In this document: piece after piece, positions 27,697 through 35,932 of the stretch | How positions within the stretch are numbered: position 1 is the first letter of the stretch | How the letters are laid out: each line of letters begins with the position of its first letter | From: Chryseobacterium gwangjuense | GTDB lineage: Bacteria > Bacteroidota > Bacteroidia > Flavobacteriales > Weeksellaceae | Direction: 5' to 3' | Length of the DNA stretch: 64,000 nucleotides | Assembly: GCF_021311115.1 (NCBI RefSeq) | Contig: NZ_JAJTNP010000003.1 | Coordinates: 1-64,000, forward strand | Program-made: the position numbers and the translations under genes | The notes under the pieces: generated by a model | Database searches by the model: none | Told to the model about the DNA's origin: nothing | What the model saw: the letters and a program-made list of their open reading frames with translations, nothing else

Positions 27697-28515
27697 ATGA
27701 GATCACAAACTATTTTTATTTTTTCGGCCTTTCTGTTATTAGCTTCATGTGAGAAACATGATCGAAGAAACGGAGAAAAAGAAAAGAGCAATTGGGTGGA
27801 AAAAGTTGTTACAACCGACAACGGACCTGTAAAGCAAAAGGAAGTTACTGGAGAGTTTGACGAAATTGAGGTTTCTCAGGCTATTAATGCCGAAATTATA
27901 AAATCCGATGTAGAGAAAGTCGTGATTTCCGCTCCTGAAAATATTATTGATGAGATATTAGTAGATAATGATGGAGGCAGGCTTCATATTCATTATAAAA
28001 AAGGAATCAGAGTGATGAACAGCCATAATGTTTCCGCAAAAATTTATACTAAAGATTTTTCAAAACTCAACGCGAATTCAGCGGGAAATATTACTATAAA
28101 AGATAAATTCACTCAGGAAAAAACGGATGTTGAGGTTTCAAGTGCAGGATCTGTATCCGGAAGTCTTGAAGCAAACGATTTCGATATTTCTGTAGATAGC
28201 AGCAGTAATTTCAACGGAAAAATTTGGGCTGTTGATTTGAATATAGATGCTTCTTCCGGAGCGAGTATTGATGTTTTGGGAAAAGCAAAAACGGTTGATG
28301 TAACTTCTTCTTCAGGAAGTAGTATTTCTGCAAAAGAACTTGTAGCAGACCATGTAAGTGCAGAAGCTTCAAGTGGAGCGAGTATACAAATCAGTGCTTC
28401 TTCATCTATTAAAGCGGAAGCTTCTTCCGGAGGAAGTGTGAATGTGTATAAAAAAGGAAATGTAACTTCCGTAACGAAAGAAGAGAGTAGTGGTGGAAGT
28501 GTAACGATTGAGTAA
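27697..28515 (+). CDS. GIN-domain (DUF2807) lipoprotein
   Basis: The 272-aa product has a lipoprotein signal (FSAFLLLASC, Cys16) and a head GIN domain (DUF2807), a right-handed beta-helix-like fold seen in the repeated short strands rich in Ser/Gly (SSGASIDVLG, SSSGSSISA, ASSGASIQIS, ASSGGSVNVY). Members are common in Bacteroidota and largely uncharacterised; an envelope adhesin-like or scaffold role is possible. It ends at a strong bidirectional terminator. Confidence 0.9.
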   Translation: MRSQTIFIFSAFLLLASCEKHDRRNGEKEKSNWVEKVVTTDNGPVKQKEVTGEFDEIEVSQAINAEIIKSDVEKVVISAPENIIDEILVDNDGGRLHIHYKKGIRVMNSHNVSAKIYTKDFSKLNANSAGNITIKDKFTQEKTDVEVSSAGSVSGSLEANDFDISVDSSSNFNGKIWAVDLNIDASSGASIDVLGKAKTVDVTSSSGSSISAKELVADHVSAEASSGASIQISASSSIKAEASSGGSVNVYKKGNVTSVTKEESSGGSVTIE

Positions 28516-28532
28516 TAATTATTCTATATTTT

Positions 28533-28567
28533 AAAAACCTTTGTTTCATATGTAAACAAAGGTTTTT
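28533..28567. terminator. Bidirectional terminator
   Basis: A perfect 14-bp stem (28533-28546 with 28554-28567) around CATATGT, with A and T runs at the ends, between the convergent GIN and kefC genes. Confidence 0.88.
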
Positions 28568-28569
28568 TT

Positions 28570-30453
28570 TTAATTTAAAACTTCATCTTCCTCGTCTGCA
28601 GATGAAGAGCCCTCCCAGTTCCGGGTATCGAAGTTAAGATTGTCATAGGCTAATAATTCCTCTTCCCGCTGAAGGATTTCTTTGGTGGTAAAAAGATTAA
28701 GGTCGTCTCCTTCTTCTTTTATTTTGGCTAATTTTCTTACCGAAGCTTTATCAATGGCCATAAATCTTTGTCCTAATCTTCTTGCAGCATATTTTCTCAT
28801 TCCTGTTTCATGAAGAACATCTACTGCCATATCAACAGCTGTTCCCAGTGTTTCACGGTAGATATTGTCAATTCCGTTGTTGAGGTGATTATAAGCATCG
28901 ATCCTGTTTTTGGCTCTGACGAAAATTTTTACTTTCGGATAATGTTCTCGTACAAGCTCTGCAATAAATTTATTGTCATCGGGATCATCCAGACAGAGTA
29001 CCAGAATCTGGGCATCTTCAATTCCTGCAGCTCTTAAAATAGGGATTCTTGTAGCATCTCCATAATAGACTTTAAATCCATAACTTCTTAATAGTTTAAC
29101 ACGATCTGAATCTCTGTCCAAAACGGTTGCGGTTACTTTATTGGCTTTCAACAAACGACCTACAGTACTTCCAAAGTGCCCGAAACCAACAATGATAATT
29201 TTTTTCTGAGTAACATCATTATCCAGAATATTAAAATCATTATCCTGATCAGGAATTTCTTTAATGAAGGTGGGAGTAATGATTTTATCATTAATAATTA
29301 AGAGAAAAGGAGTGATGCACATGGTAATTGCCGTTACAGCCATCATTTGTGCATTGAGTTCAGGAGTTAGGAGGTAAAGGCTTGATGCATAATTAATTAA
29401 TACAAATGCAAATTCTCCTACCTGAGAAAGAGCAAACGCATAAAATAAACTTTGAGGATTATCTATTTTAAAAAACTTTCCAATAATAAATAAAACAAAA
29501 AACTTGATCATTAACACTGCAAGAACAGTAGTGAAAATGAAAGTAGGATCTTTCTGGATTACACTAAAATTCATAGTAGAACCTACGCTTACGAAAAACA
29601 CAGCTAATAAAAGGCCTTTAAAAGGATTGATCTGTGCTTCAAGCTCATGGCGAAATTCACTGTTGGCTAACATGACTCCGGCTAAGAAAGCTCCCAAGGC
29701 TGGAGATAATCCGATTGCTACCATCAGTTCCGAAACGCCAATCACCAAAAATAGGGAAGAAGCTGTTAGAAGTTCTGTCATTCCCGATTTTGAAACATAT
29801 CTTAAAAAAGGGACAAAAACGTATCGTCCCAATAGAATTAAAATCGCAACACCCAAGATTACCGTTGCAAATTGCATCCATTCCGGAAGTGTTTGTATCA
29901 GAACCTGAATGTCATTATCATGATGTCTTGCTTTATAATTCGCAACAAGTGGTAGAATTGCCAAAATAGGAATCACCGCAATATCTTGAAACAAAAGGGT
30001 GGAAAAGGAGGCTTCTCCTGCTATGGTTTTCAGATTGTTTTTTTCCTGTAAAGTCTGTAAAACAATAGCTGTAGATGATAGGGCAAAACACATCGCAATA
30101 GCAAAAGCTTTATCGATCTTCCAATCTGCCCAAATAAACACTAGAAAAAGAAGAGAGGTGGTTAGAAGCATCTGTGTGAGGCCAAGCCCAATGATTTTCT
30201 TCCGCATTTCCCAGAATTTTTTTGGCTCGAGTTCCAATCCTACTAAAAATAGAAGCATAATCACCCCAAATTCACTGGCATGCATAATACCATCTACATC
30301 TTTACCGGTGAGTCTTAGCACATATGGACCAATAATAATCCCTCCTGCAAGATATCCAATGACAGAACTTAGCCCAAACTTTCTTACCAGCGGAACCATA
30401 ATAATGGCAACGCCTAAAAAAATAAGAGTGTTCATGGCTAAACTTGATTCCAT
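28570..30453 (-). CDS. kefC: KefB/KefC-type K+/H+ antiporter (CPA2 family)
   Basis: The 627-aa product has a 12-13-span Na+/H+ exchanger-like domain (about 1-390) and a cytoplasmic RCK/TrkA-N domain (about 415-535) with the nucleotide-binding IIIVGFGHFGSTVGRLL. KefB/C proteins release potassium and let protons in when electrophiles such as methylglyoxal accumulate. The gene lies 3 bp after a KefG-like flavoprotein gene, the usual ancillary partner, which supports a Kef function over a plain antiporter. Glutathione gating is not shown for this organism. Confidence 0.9.
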   Translation of the reverse strand: MESSLAMNTLIFLGVAIIMVPLVRKFGLSSVIGYLAGGIIIGPYVLRLTGKDVDGIMHASEFGVIMLLFLVGLELEPKKFWEMRKKIIGLGLTQMLLTTSLLFLVFIWADWKIDKAFAIAMCFALSSTAIVLQTLQEKNNLKTIAGEASFSTLLFQDIAVIPILAILPLVANYKARHHDNDIQVLIQTLPEWMQFATVILGVAILILLGRYVFVPFLRYVSKSGMTELLTASSLFLVIGVSELMVAIGLSPALGAFLAGVMLANSEFRHELEAQINPFKGLLLAVFFVSVGSTMNFSVIQKDPTFIFTTVLAVLMIKFFVLFIIGKFFKIDNPQSLFYAFALSQVGEFAFVLINYASSLYLLTPELNAQMMAVTAITMCITPFLLIINDKIITPTFIKEIPDQDNDFNILDNDVTQKKIIIVGFGHFGSTVGRLLKANKVTATVLDRDSDRVKLLRSYGFKVYYGDATRIPILRAAGIEDAQILVLCLDDPDDNKFIAELVREHYPKVKIFVRAKNRIDAYNHLNNGIDNIYRETLGTAVDMAVDVLHETGMRKYAARRLGQRFMAIDKASVRKLAKIKEEGDDLNLFTTKEILQREEELLAYDNLNFDTRNWEGSSSADEEDEVLN

Positions 30454-30456
30454 AGG

Positions 30457-30978
30457 CTATTGATTCAAAAGTTCTGTGAATTTCTGTTTATGTAAAATGA
30501 TATCTTTTTTTGATAATTTATTGGCTTCATAAACGACTTTGATGTTTTTAAGGTTTGCCTTAAAAACATTCAAGGAAACGATAAGCCCGCTGATAAGTTC
30601 TTCCACGGTGTATTTATAAGTGCCGTTTCGGTTGAAAGACCTCTCTTTTCCTCCGGTGGTTACCAAAATATAAACTTCTTTGTTTTCCAGCGGATTATGT
30701 TCTCCTTCTTTTAACCAGTCGCGATCAAAAACTTCATCGATCCAAAGTCTTAACAGGGGAGGTATTCCGAACCAGATTAAAGGGAATTGAAAGACAAAAC
30801 GGTCATAGTTTTTAAGTCTTTTTCTTTCCCGGAAAGCGGCAATATGAAAATCGGGATATTCTTCGTAAAGATCTCTTAAGGTAAAATGTTGATGACGGAC
30901 ATAGAAATTGATGAGCTCCACATTAGAATTGGAGTGCTCCAGATAAGGATGCGCAAAAACTACCAATGTCTTCTTCAT
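30457..30978 (-). CDS. kefG: KefG-like NAD(P)H oxidoreductase
   Basis: The 173-aa flavodoxin-fold protein (MKKTLVVFAHPYLEHSNSN...) carries FQFPLIWFGIPPLLRLWIDEVFDRDW and ILVTTGGKE, as in the KefF/KefG/MdaB quinone-reductase family. In enterobacteria KefF/KefG bind and activate KefC/KefB. Its place directly before kefC in one operon supports that job here. About 210 bp upstream are gene-free and hold the terminator of the next operon. Confidence 0.88.
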   Translation of the reverse strand: MKKTLVVFAHPYLEHSNSNVELINFYVRHQHFTLRDLYEEYPDFHIAAFRERKRLKNYDRFVFQFPLIWFGIPPLLRLWIDEVFDRDWLKEGEHNPLENKEVYILVTTGGKERSFNRNGTYKYTVEELISGLIVSLNVFKANLKNIKVVYEANKLSKKDIILHKQKFTELLNQ

Positions 30979-31144
30979 AAACCTGTTTTCAGTAAATTTA
31001 ATGAAAAATTTTTGAATTAACAGTAGGTTTTAGAGAGGTTTGTTAATTTTTTAATATTAAAAATTGTGCTTTATGTTGAAATAAATTAAAGAATGAGAGT
31101 TTAAATTTTGTTTTCTTTAATATTAGTGTTTTTGATTAATAAAA

Positions 31145-31167
31145 AAATCGCTCATATTGAGCGATTT
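31145..31167 (-). terminator. Terminator of the lemA-TPM operon
   Basis: AAATCGCTCA (31145-31154) pairs with TGAGCGATTT (31158-31167) around TAT; the A run at 31141-31147 becomes the U tract on the minus strand. Confidence 0.85.
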
Positions 31168-31188
31168 ATATTTTGTTTACATATTGAA

Positions 31189-31995
31189 TTACCATCCACC
31201 GGAAGCACCACCGCCACCGAAGCTACCGCCACCGCCGAAGCCTCCAAATCCGCCACCGCCGCCGGAACCACCACCAAATCCACCGCCGCCGAAACTGCCT
31301 GGGAAAGGGAAGAATCCGCCAGGATAATTTCTTCTGCCTCTTCTTGTAATAATAACGTCGTCGTCATCGTAATTTCCTCCGCCTTTTCCTCCACCTCTGT
31401 TTCCGAAAAGAATCGCAAGAACAATAAAGATAACGAAAGCAATCAGTAAAATTTTTAAAACACTTCCATCACCACTTTCCTGGTTGACAATAGGTTTAAA
31501 TTTCCCCTGAACAGCTTCCATTAATGCAGAAGTTCCTCGATTGATTCCTTCGTACCATTCTCCTTTTTTGAAATGAGGAGTAACGATATAATCTAAGATC
31601 TGCCCTGCAACTGATGCGGTTAAATATTGTTCAACTGCTCTTCCTTGCTGGATCGACATGGTGTGATCTTCTGTTGCAATGAGAAAAACAATTCCATTGT
31701 CCTGCTCTTTAGTTCCGATTCCCCATTTCTCCCCAAACATGGTCGCTAAAAAGTTGACATCTTCTCCTTTCGTAGTAGGAATAATGATCACTTCAATTTC
31801 CGTAGAGGTAGAATCTGCAAATTTGATAAGCTTATTATTCAGCTCGTTTTTTTCCTGTTGGCTCAATAAATTAGCTTCATCATAAACAGGATAAAGAATT
31901 GCCGGCTTTTTAGGAATGGTGTATTGTGCTGATACAAAACTGTAAAAGCATACAAGTAAAAATGAAAATATTATTTTAAGAGAACGTGATCTCAT
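31189..31995 (-). CDS. TPM-domain membrane protein with glycine-rich tail
   Basis: The 268-aa product has a signal peptide (to about residue 24, SFVSAQ), a TPM (YgcG-type) domain (about 38-160), one membrane helix (about 183-200) and a cytoplasmic tail that ends in a long Gly/Phe-rich stretch closing with GASGGW. It is the third gene of a lemA-TPM-TPM operon, overlapping the previous gene by 20 bp. The operon is conserved in Bacteroidota and its function in the envelope is not established. Confidence 0.88.
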   Translation of the reverse strand: MRSRSLKIIFSFLLVCFYSFVSAQYTIPKKPAILYPVYDEANLLSQQEKNELNNKLIKFADSTSTEIEVIIIPTTKGEDVNFLATMFGEKWGIGTKEQDNGIVFLIATEDHTMSIQQGRAVEQYLTASVAGQILDYIVTPHFKKGEWYEGINRGTSALMEAVQGKFKPIVNQESGDGSVLKILLIAFVIFIVLAILFGNRGGGKGGGNYDDDDVIITRRGRRNYPGGFFPFPGSFGGGGFGGGSGGGGGFGGFGGGGSFGGGGASGGW

Positions 31996-32404
31996 TAGAT
32001 AACTGATTGGGATTTTCTCCTGTTACGGGAAAATGTTTTTTGAGTTCAAGGCCTGTTTCCAGGATAGCACTTTTTAAAGCTTTAGCATAGTTTCCTTTAG
32101 CAAATTCAGAGGTTATATAATCATGCAGATGATCCCAGTATGACTGTTGTACTTTCTCATGAATTCCTGTGTCACCAATGATGGTGAGGTATTTTTGTTC
32201 AAAATTCACATGAAAAAGCACGGCATTTCTTTCAGTGGTTTTATTAAGGCACAACTTTTCGAAAATCTTAAACGCAGTTTTAGCATTGTCGTTTTCAGTA
32301 TTTGAGTCGATGTGCACTCTAATCTCACCGGTAGAATGTTCTTCTGCTGATTGAATAGCTTCCACGAGGGAAGCTATTTGCTGATCTGTAAGGAAACTGC
32401 TCAT
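31976..32404 (-). CDS. TPM-domain protein
   Basis: The 142-aa product is a TPM domain alone, without signal peptide: STGEIRVHIDS near the start, AVLFHVNFEQKYLTIIGDTGI in the middle. Its start overlaps the lemA stop by one base (TAATG), so translation is coupled. The TPM fold is related to phosphatase-like and photosystem repair proteins. Its role here, with LemA and the larger TPM protein, is unknown. Confidence 0.88.
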   Translation of the reverse strand: MSSFLTDQQIASLVEAIQSAEEHSTGEIRVHIDSNTENDNAKTAFKIFEKLCLNKTTERNAVLFHVNFEQKYLTIIGDTGIHEKVQQSYWDHLHDYITSEFAKGNYAKALKSAILETGLELKKHFPVTGENPNQLSNEITFS

Positions 32405-33012
32405 TATTCTGAGAATGCTTCAGGTGCTTTTTCTGCTCCTGCTTCTGCTTTAAATGCCGGTTTTTCTTTGAAATTGGTGAAGTTTGCCAAGATATTATTC
32501 GGGAACTGTTTAATTGAAGTATTGTACTTCTGAACAGATTCATTATAATAAACCGTCTCACTTCTTATGCTGTTTTCAATAGCTGTATATTCTCTTTGGA
32601 AATTAATGTATTGTTGATCTGCCTTTAAGTTTGGATATTGTTCAACAACAGCCATCAAACGACTTAAAGCTCCAGATAATTGCCCTTGAGCAGCCTGGAA
32701 TCTTGCCAAATCCTGTTCTGTCATATTGCTTGGGTCAATATTGATAGACGTTGCTTTTGAACGGGCTTCAACAACTTTTGTAAGTGTTTCCTGCTCAAAT
32801 TTCGAATAAGATTTTACAGTTCTTTCCAAATTGGGGATGAGGTTCGCTCTTTTTTGATAAACGGTTTCTACGTTTGCCCATTTGGTGATTACTTCCTGCT
32901 CCTGAGCCACGAAATTATTATATCCGCTTTTACCCCAGAAAAATAGTACAGCAACAATAACGAGAAGAGCAATACCGATAGTTCCGGCGCTCAGACAGCC
33001 CTTGTTTTTCAT
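32404..33012 (-). CDS. lemA: LemA family protein
   Basis: The 202-aa product has one N-terminal membrane helix (about residues 10-27, ending FFWG) and the LemA body of long helices: NNFVAQEQEVITKWANVETVYQ-type segment, RANLIPNLERTVKSYSKFE and FPNNILANFTNFKEKPAF. It is the first gene of the operon; CAAATATA at 33043-33050 gives TATATTTG on the minus strand as a likely -7 element. Confidence 0.93.
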   Translation of the reverse strand: MKNKGCLSAGTIGIALLVIVAVLFFWGKSGYNNFVAQEQEVITKWANVETVYQKRANLIPNLERTVKSYSKFEQETLTKVVEARSKATSINIDPSNMTEQDLARFQAAQGQLSGALSRLMAVVEQYPNLKADQQYINFQREYTAIENSIRSETVYYNESVQKYNTSIKQFPNNILANFTNFKEKPAFKAEAGAEKAPEAFSE

Positions 33013-33085
33013 AGTTTAATTTTTTTAATTCTTTGTCTTAACCAAATATACAAATTATGTGCTAATTTTGCGGAAAATTATTTGA

Positions 33086-33580
33086 ATGACAACAATAGTG
33101 GTGGCAATGGGAGAGAAAAATGAAATTGGTTTTAAAAATCAGTTGCTTTGGCATCTTCCGAAAGATTTAAAACATTTTAAAGATCTGACTTCGGGACACC
33201 CGATTATTATGGGTAGAAAAACGTACGAAAGTATAGGAAAGCCGCTTCCTAACCGTACCAATATTGTTGTATCCAGACAAAAAGACTGGTTTGAGGAAGG
33301 AATTTTAATTGTCGGAAGCATTAAAGAAGCCGTAAAGTTTGCAAAAAAAATAGATGAAGAAGTCTTTATTATCGGAGGTGGAAATATCTATGAGCAAACT
33401 ATGGATGTTGTTGATAAATTAGAAGTTACTCTAGTAAAAGCAGATTTGAAAGCAGATACTTACTTTCCTAAAATTGACCCTAAAGTTTGGAAACAAATAA
33501 ACGAAGTTTGTCATGAAAAAGACGAAAAAAATCAATACGATTTTTGTTTTCAGACGTACGAAAAAATTAAGAGTGAATAG
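33086..33580 (+). CDS. folA: Dihydrofolate reductase
   Basis: The 164-aa product makes tetrahydrofolate from dihydrofolate with NADPH. Motifs are all present: VVAMGEKNEIGFKNQLLWHLPKDLKHFK (substrate loop and Glu/Asp site) at about 5-32, IIMGRKTYESIG at 42-53, NIVVSRQ, and VFIIGGGNIYEQ near 92-103. Length is typical. TAATTTTG (33063-33070) is a probable -7 element, so it is expressed separately from lemA on the other strand. Confidence 0.97.
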   Translation: MTTIVVAMGEKNEIGFKNQLLWHLPKDLKHFKDLTSGHPIIMGRKTYESIGKPLPNRTNIVVSRQKDWFEEGILIVGSIKEAVKFAKKIDEEVFIIGGGNIYEQTMDVVDKLEVTLVKADLKADTYFPKIDPKVWKQINEVCHEKDEKNQYDFCFQTYEKIKSE

Positions 33581-33655
33581 TTGTGAGAATTCTAGCAGCT
33601 AACCTCTAGTATCTAATATTTAAATGTTTTATCTTTGCACTTCTAAAATTTAATA

Positions 33656-34222
33656 ATGAATAAATACATAAAGTTCGTAATCTCTGCATTAATTATTGCA
33701 GTAGCAGTTTATCTGATGATGAACAGAAATATCGGTTGGGGAATTGTTTTAGTTGTTCTTGCTGCTATTCCGGTTCTGTTGTATTTTAAAAATGAATATA
33801 TTCTCTTGGCTTTCTGGCAATTGAGAAAACAGAATATGGAAAAAGCGGCTGTTTGGTTACAAGGTATTACTAATTATCAGACACAGCTTGACAAGTCTCA
33901 ATATGGATATTTCCATTATCTGATGGGATTAACACAAGCTCAGGATCATCCGACAAAAGTAGAGCCATTGATGAAAAAAGCGTTGGAATATGGATTGAAT
34001 ATGAAGCATGACAGAGCAATGGCAACATTGAATTTGGCGGCTGCAGCAATTTCTAAAGGTAGAAAACAGGAAGGGCAGAAATTGTTGGAGGAAGCAAAAA
34101 GATTGGACAGCGCGGGAATGATGACGGATCAGATCAAAATGATGAAAGATCAGCTGAAAATGCCTACGATGCAAAAGCATATGCATAATCCTCACATGAG
34201 AAACAGAGGGAAATTCTTTTAA
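33656..34222 (+). CDS. Membrane-anchored TPR-like protein
   Basis: The 188-aa product has two N-terminal membrane helices (about residues 6-22 and 26-45), then a helical region with TPR-like pairs (YFHYLMGLTQAQ, ATLNLAAAAISKGRKQEGQKLLEEAKRL) and a Met/His-rich end (MPTMQKHMHNPHMRNRGKFF). The tail could bind metal but this is speculation. TATCTTTG at 33630-33637 is a good -7 match. I do not recognise a named family. Confidence 0.75.
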   Translation: MNKYIKFVISALIIAVAVYLMMNRNIGWGIVLVVLAAIPVLLYFKNEYILLAFWQLRKQNMEKAAVWLQGITNYQTQLDKSQYGYFHYLMGLTQAQDHPTKVEPLMKKALEYGLNMKHDRAMATLNLAAAAISKGRKQEGQKLLEEAKRLDSAGMMTDQIKMMKDQLKMPTMQKHMHNPHMRNRGKFF

Positions 34223-34267
34223 TCGAGATACGGGTTCCGAGGTTTCGGGATTTAATTTATAAAATAT

Positions 34268-34294
34268 AAGCACTTAATTTTTAGGTGCTTTTTT
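34268..34294 (+). terminator. Terminator after the TPR-like gene
   Basis: AAGCACTTAA pairs with TTAGGTGCTT (one G-T pair), followed by TTTT. Confidence 0.75.
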
Positions 34295-34315
34295 ATTTTA
34301 TAGATGCTTTATAAA

Positions 34316-34948
34316 TTACATTTCGGCATCATTATTATACCCATAAAATTTCGGCATCTGCCAATGGTATTTTACGGCTAAAGTTCTGATGGCTACAATT
34401 AATAGAATCGTAAAAACCTGAATTATCGTAAAAGAAAGAGGGGTGAATTTTGTTAAAAGTAAAAATATAGAACCGCCCACAATACAAGCTGTCGCATAAA
34501 TTTCTTTTCTAAAAATCAAAGGGATTCTATTGAGCAGAATATCCCGGATAATCCCTCCGAAACATCCTGTAATGGTTCCCAACCCAATACATATTAAAGG
34601 ATGGATATCTGCATGTAACCCTTTTTGAACACCAATGATGGTGAATAATCCAAGCCCGAAACTATCGAAAATAAATAAAGTGACCTGAAAGTTTTTTTCA
34701 AAAGATTTAAAAACCATGGTGAAAATACTGGTCAGAATAATCAAAGCACAGGTGAGTAAATCGTGCATCCAGAAGACAGGAATATCTAATAATAAATCTC
34801 TTACAGTTCCGCCTCCAACAGAAGTAACGAAGGCAATAATCAATACTCCAAACGGATCAAGACGTTTTTGCATGGCTGCAAAACTTCCCGACATCGAAAA
34901 GGAAATAGTTCCGAGTACTTCTATGGCAAAATTGAACTGTTCGTGCAT
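34316..34948 (-). CDS. TRIC family (YadS/UPF0126) membrane channel
   Basis: The 210-aa product has seven membrane spans and two copies of the family's glycine-rich module: SFAAMQKRLDPFGVLIIAFVTSVGGGTVRD (first half, shown in part) and ITGCFGGIIRDIL (second half). Prokaryotic TRIC channels conduct monovalent cations across the inner membrane. Its start is 12 bp after the left arm of an inverted repeat that borders the upstream four-helix-bundle gene, so that element separates it from coaD. Confidence 0.88.
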   Translation of the reverse strand: MHEQFNFAIEVLGTISFSMSGSFAAMQKRLDPFGVLIIAFVTSVGGGTVRDLLLDIPVFWMHDLLTCALIILTSIFTMVFKSFEKNFQVTLFIFDSFGLGLFTIIGVQKGLHADIHPLICIGLGTITGCFGGIIRDILLNRIPLIFRKEIYATACIVGGSIFLLLTKFTPLSFTIIQVFTILLIVAIRTLAVKYHWQMPKFYGYNNDAEM

Positions 34949-34960
34949 GATTTTTTATGG

Positions 34961-34985
34961 GTAATAAGTAATGGATAATGAGTAA
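34961..34985. repeat. Left arm of a 25-bp inverted repeat flanking the four-helix-bundle gene
   Basis: Twenty-four of 25 bases match the reverse complement of 35364-35388. The core is GTAATAAGTAATGG. It lies just before the TRIC gene start on the minus strand. Confidence 0.85.
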
Positions 34986-34990
34986 TAAAA

Positions 34991-35371
34991 TTATGCCGTT
35001 GTATTCTGGGATAATTTAAATTTATAGGTTGTCATTACTTTTACTAATTCTTCACATTCTGATTTTAAATGTAGAATTTTTTCTTCATTTAAATACCCAA
35101 GTTCTTCAATTATTTCCAACCAAAGTTGAGTTTCATCTATTTCCTCAACAACAATGCAGATTTTTGCAAATCTTTCTTTTTCTGATCTTGCTCTTGAAAC
35201 AGCTCTGTAATTGGCAGCAACAGAAGTTGAAGATCTTATAATTTGTTTTCTAAGTATTGAAAGATCATCAGAGTAAGGCAACATTGATAAAGATTTAATA
35301 ATAGAGATAGAAAATTTTTTAGTCCTATCTCTAAATATTTGATTAAAATCCATAGTAGTTAAATTACTCAT
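34991..35371 (-). CDS. Four-helix-bundle protein (23S rRNA-intervening-sequence family)
   Basis: The 126-aa product has the IVS/four-helix-bundle pattern: SISIIKSLSMLPYSDDLSILRKQIIRSSTSVAANYRAVSRA (shown as residues about 20-62 in the gene), then KERFAKICIVVEEIDETQLWLEII. The family includes proteins encoded within 23S rRNA intervening sequences and the Avd accessory protein of diversity-generating retroelements. No reverse transcriptase or variable repeat is seen nearby. The start at 35371 lies inside the right repeat arm; an in-frame ATG at 35353 is an alternative. It sits between coaD and the TRIC gene on the same strand. Confidence 0.85.
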   Translation of the reverse strand: MSNLTTMDFNQIFRDRTKKFSISIIKSLSMLPYSDDLSILRKQIIRSSTSVAANYRAVSRARSEKERFAKICIVVEEIDETQLWLEIIEELGYLNEEKILHLKSECEELVKVMTTYKFKLSQNTTA

Positions 35372-35388
35372 TACCCATTACTTATTAC
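35364..35388. repeat. Right arm of the 25-bp inverted repeat
   Basis: The arm is complementary to 34961-34985 with one mismatch. It begins 8 bp after the coaD stop and includes the first ATG of the four-helix-bundle gene. In RNA the two arms would pair and loop out the whole gene. Confidence 0.85.
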
Positions 35389-35395
35389 TAATCGA

Positions 35396-35854
35396 TCATA
35401 CCCTTACTGAATCAGGAACCAGTAGTTCATATTCTCCGCCGTGGTTGATAATTTCTCGCACAATACTGCTGCTGATGAAAGATTTTCCTGATGAAGTTAA
35501 TAAAAACACCGTTTCCAGTTTTTTATGAGCCAAAGTTCTGTTGGTATGGGCAATGGCTTTTTCAAATTCAAAATCTGCGGGATTTCTTAATCCTCTGATA
35601 ATGTATTGTGCATTTTTTTCAAAACAATAATCAACGGTTAAGCCTTCAAAAAAGTCGACTTCCACATTGGGAAATTCAGCAACGGAATTTTGAATGAATT
35701 CTATTCTTTTTTCCAGAGGAAACATATATTTTTTCTGAGAATTCTGTCCGATGGCAATGATTAATTTATCAAAAAGAGGAGCTGCTCTTTCTATAATGTC
35801 GTAGTGTCCTAAAGTAATGGGATCAAAAGATCCAGGGAAAACAGCAATTTTCAT
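35396..35854 (-). CDS. coaD: Pantetheine-phosphate adenylyltransferase
   Basis: The 152-aa product catalyses the fourth step of coenzyme A synthesis, joining AMP to 4'-phosphopantetheine. It shows the nucleotidyltransferase motif FPGSFDPITLGHYDII (TxGH near residues 15-18) and the C-terminal FISSSIVREII (ISSxxxR). Length is typical. It is followed within 8 bp by the inverted-repeat cassette and preceded by a 78-bp AT-rich spacer after ddl. Confidence 0.97.
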   Translation of the reverse strand: MKIAVFPGSFDPITLGHYDIIERAAPLFDKLIIAIGQNSQKKYMFPLEKRIEFIQNSVAEFPNVEVDFFEGLTVDYCFEKNAQYIIRGLRNPADFEFEKAIAHTNRTLAHKKLETVFLLTSSGKSFISSSIVREIINHGGEYELLVPDSVRV

Positions 35855-35932
35855 GTTGTAAAGAGTTTTGAGTTTTAAGTTTTGGGCTTTATCAATCCGC
35901 TAACTTCTAATCTCTAATTTCTAACTTCTAAT

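Noticed and set aside
31152..31449. Open frames opposite the glycine-rich tail of the TPM gene
   Set aside because: They are low-complexity shadows created by the Gly-codon repeats on the other strand.
34991..35371. Diversity-generating retroelement (Avd accessory protein)
   Set aside because: The four-helix-bundle protein is related, but no reverse transcriptase, template repeat or variable repeat is seen nearby.
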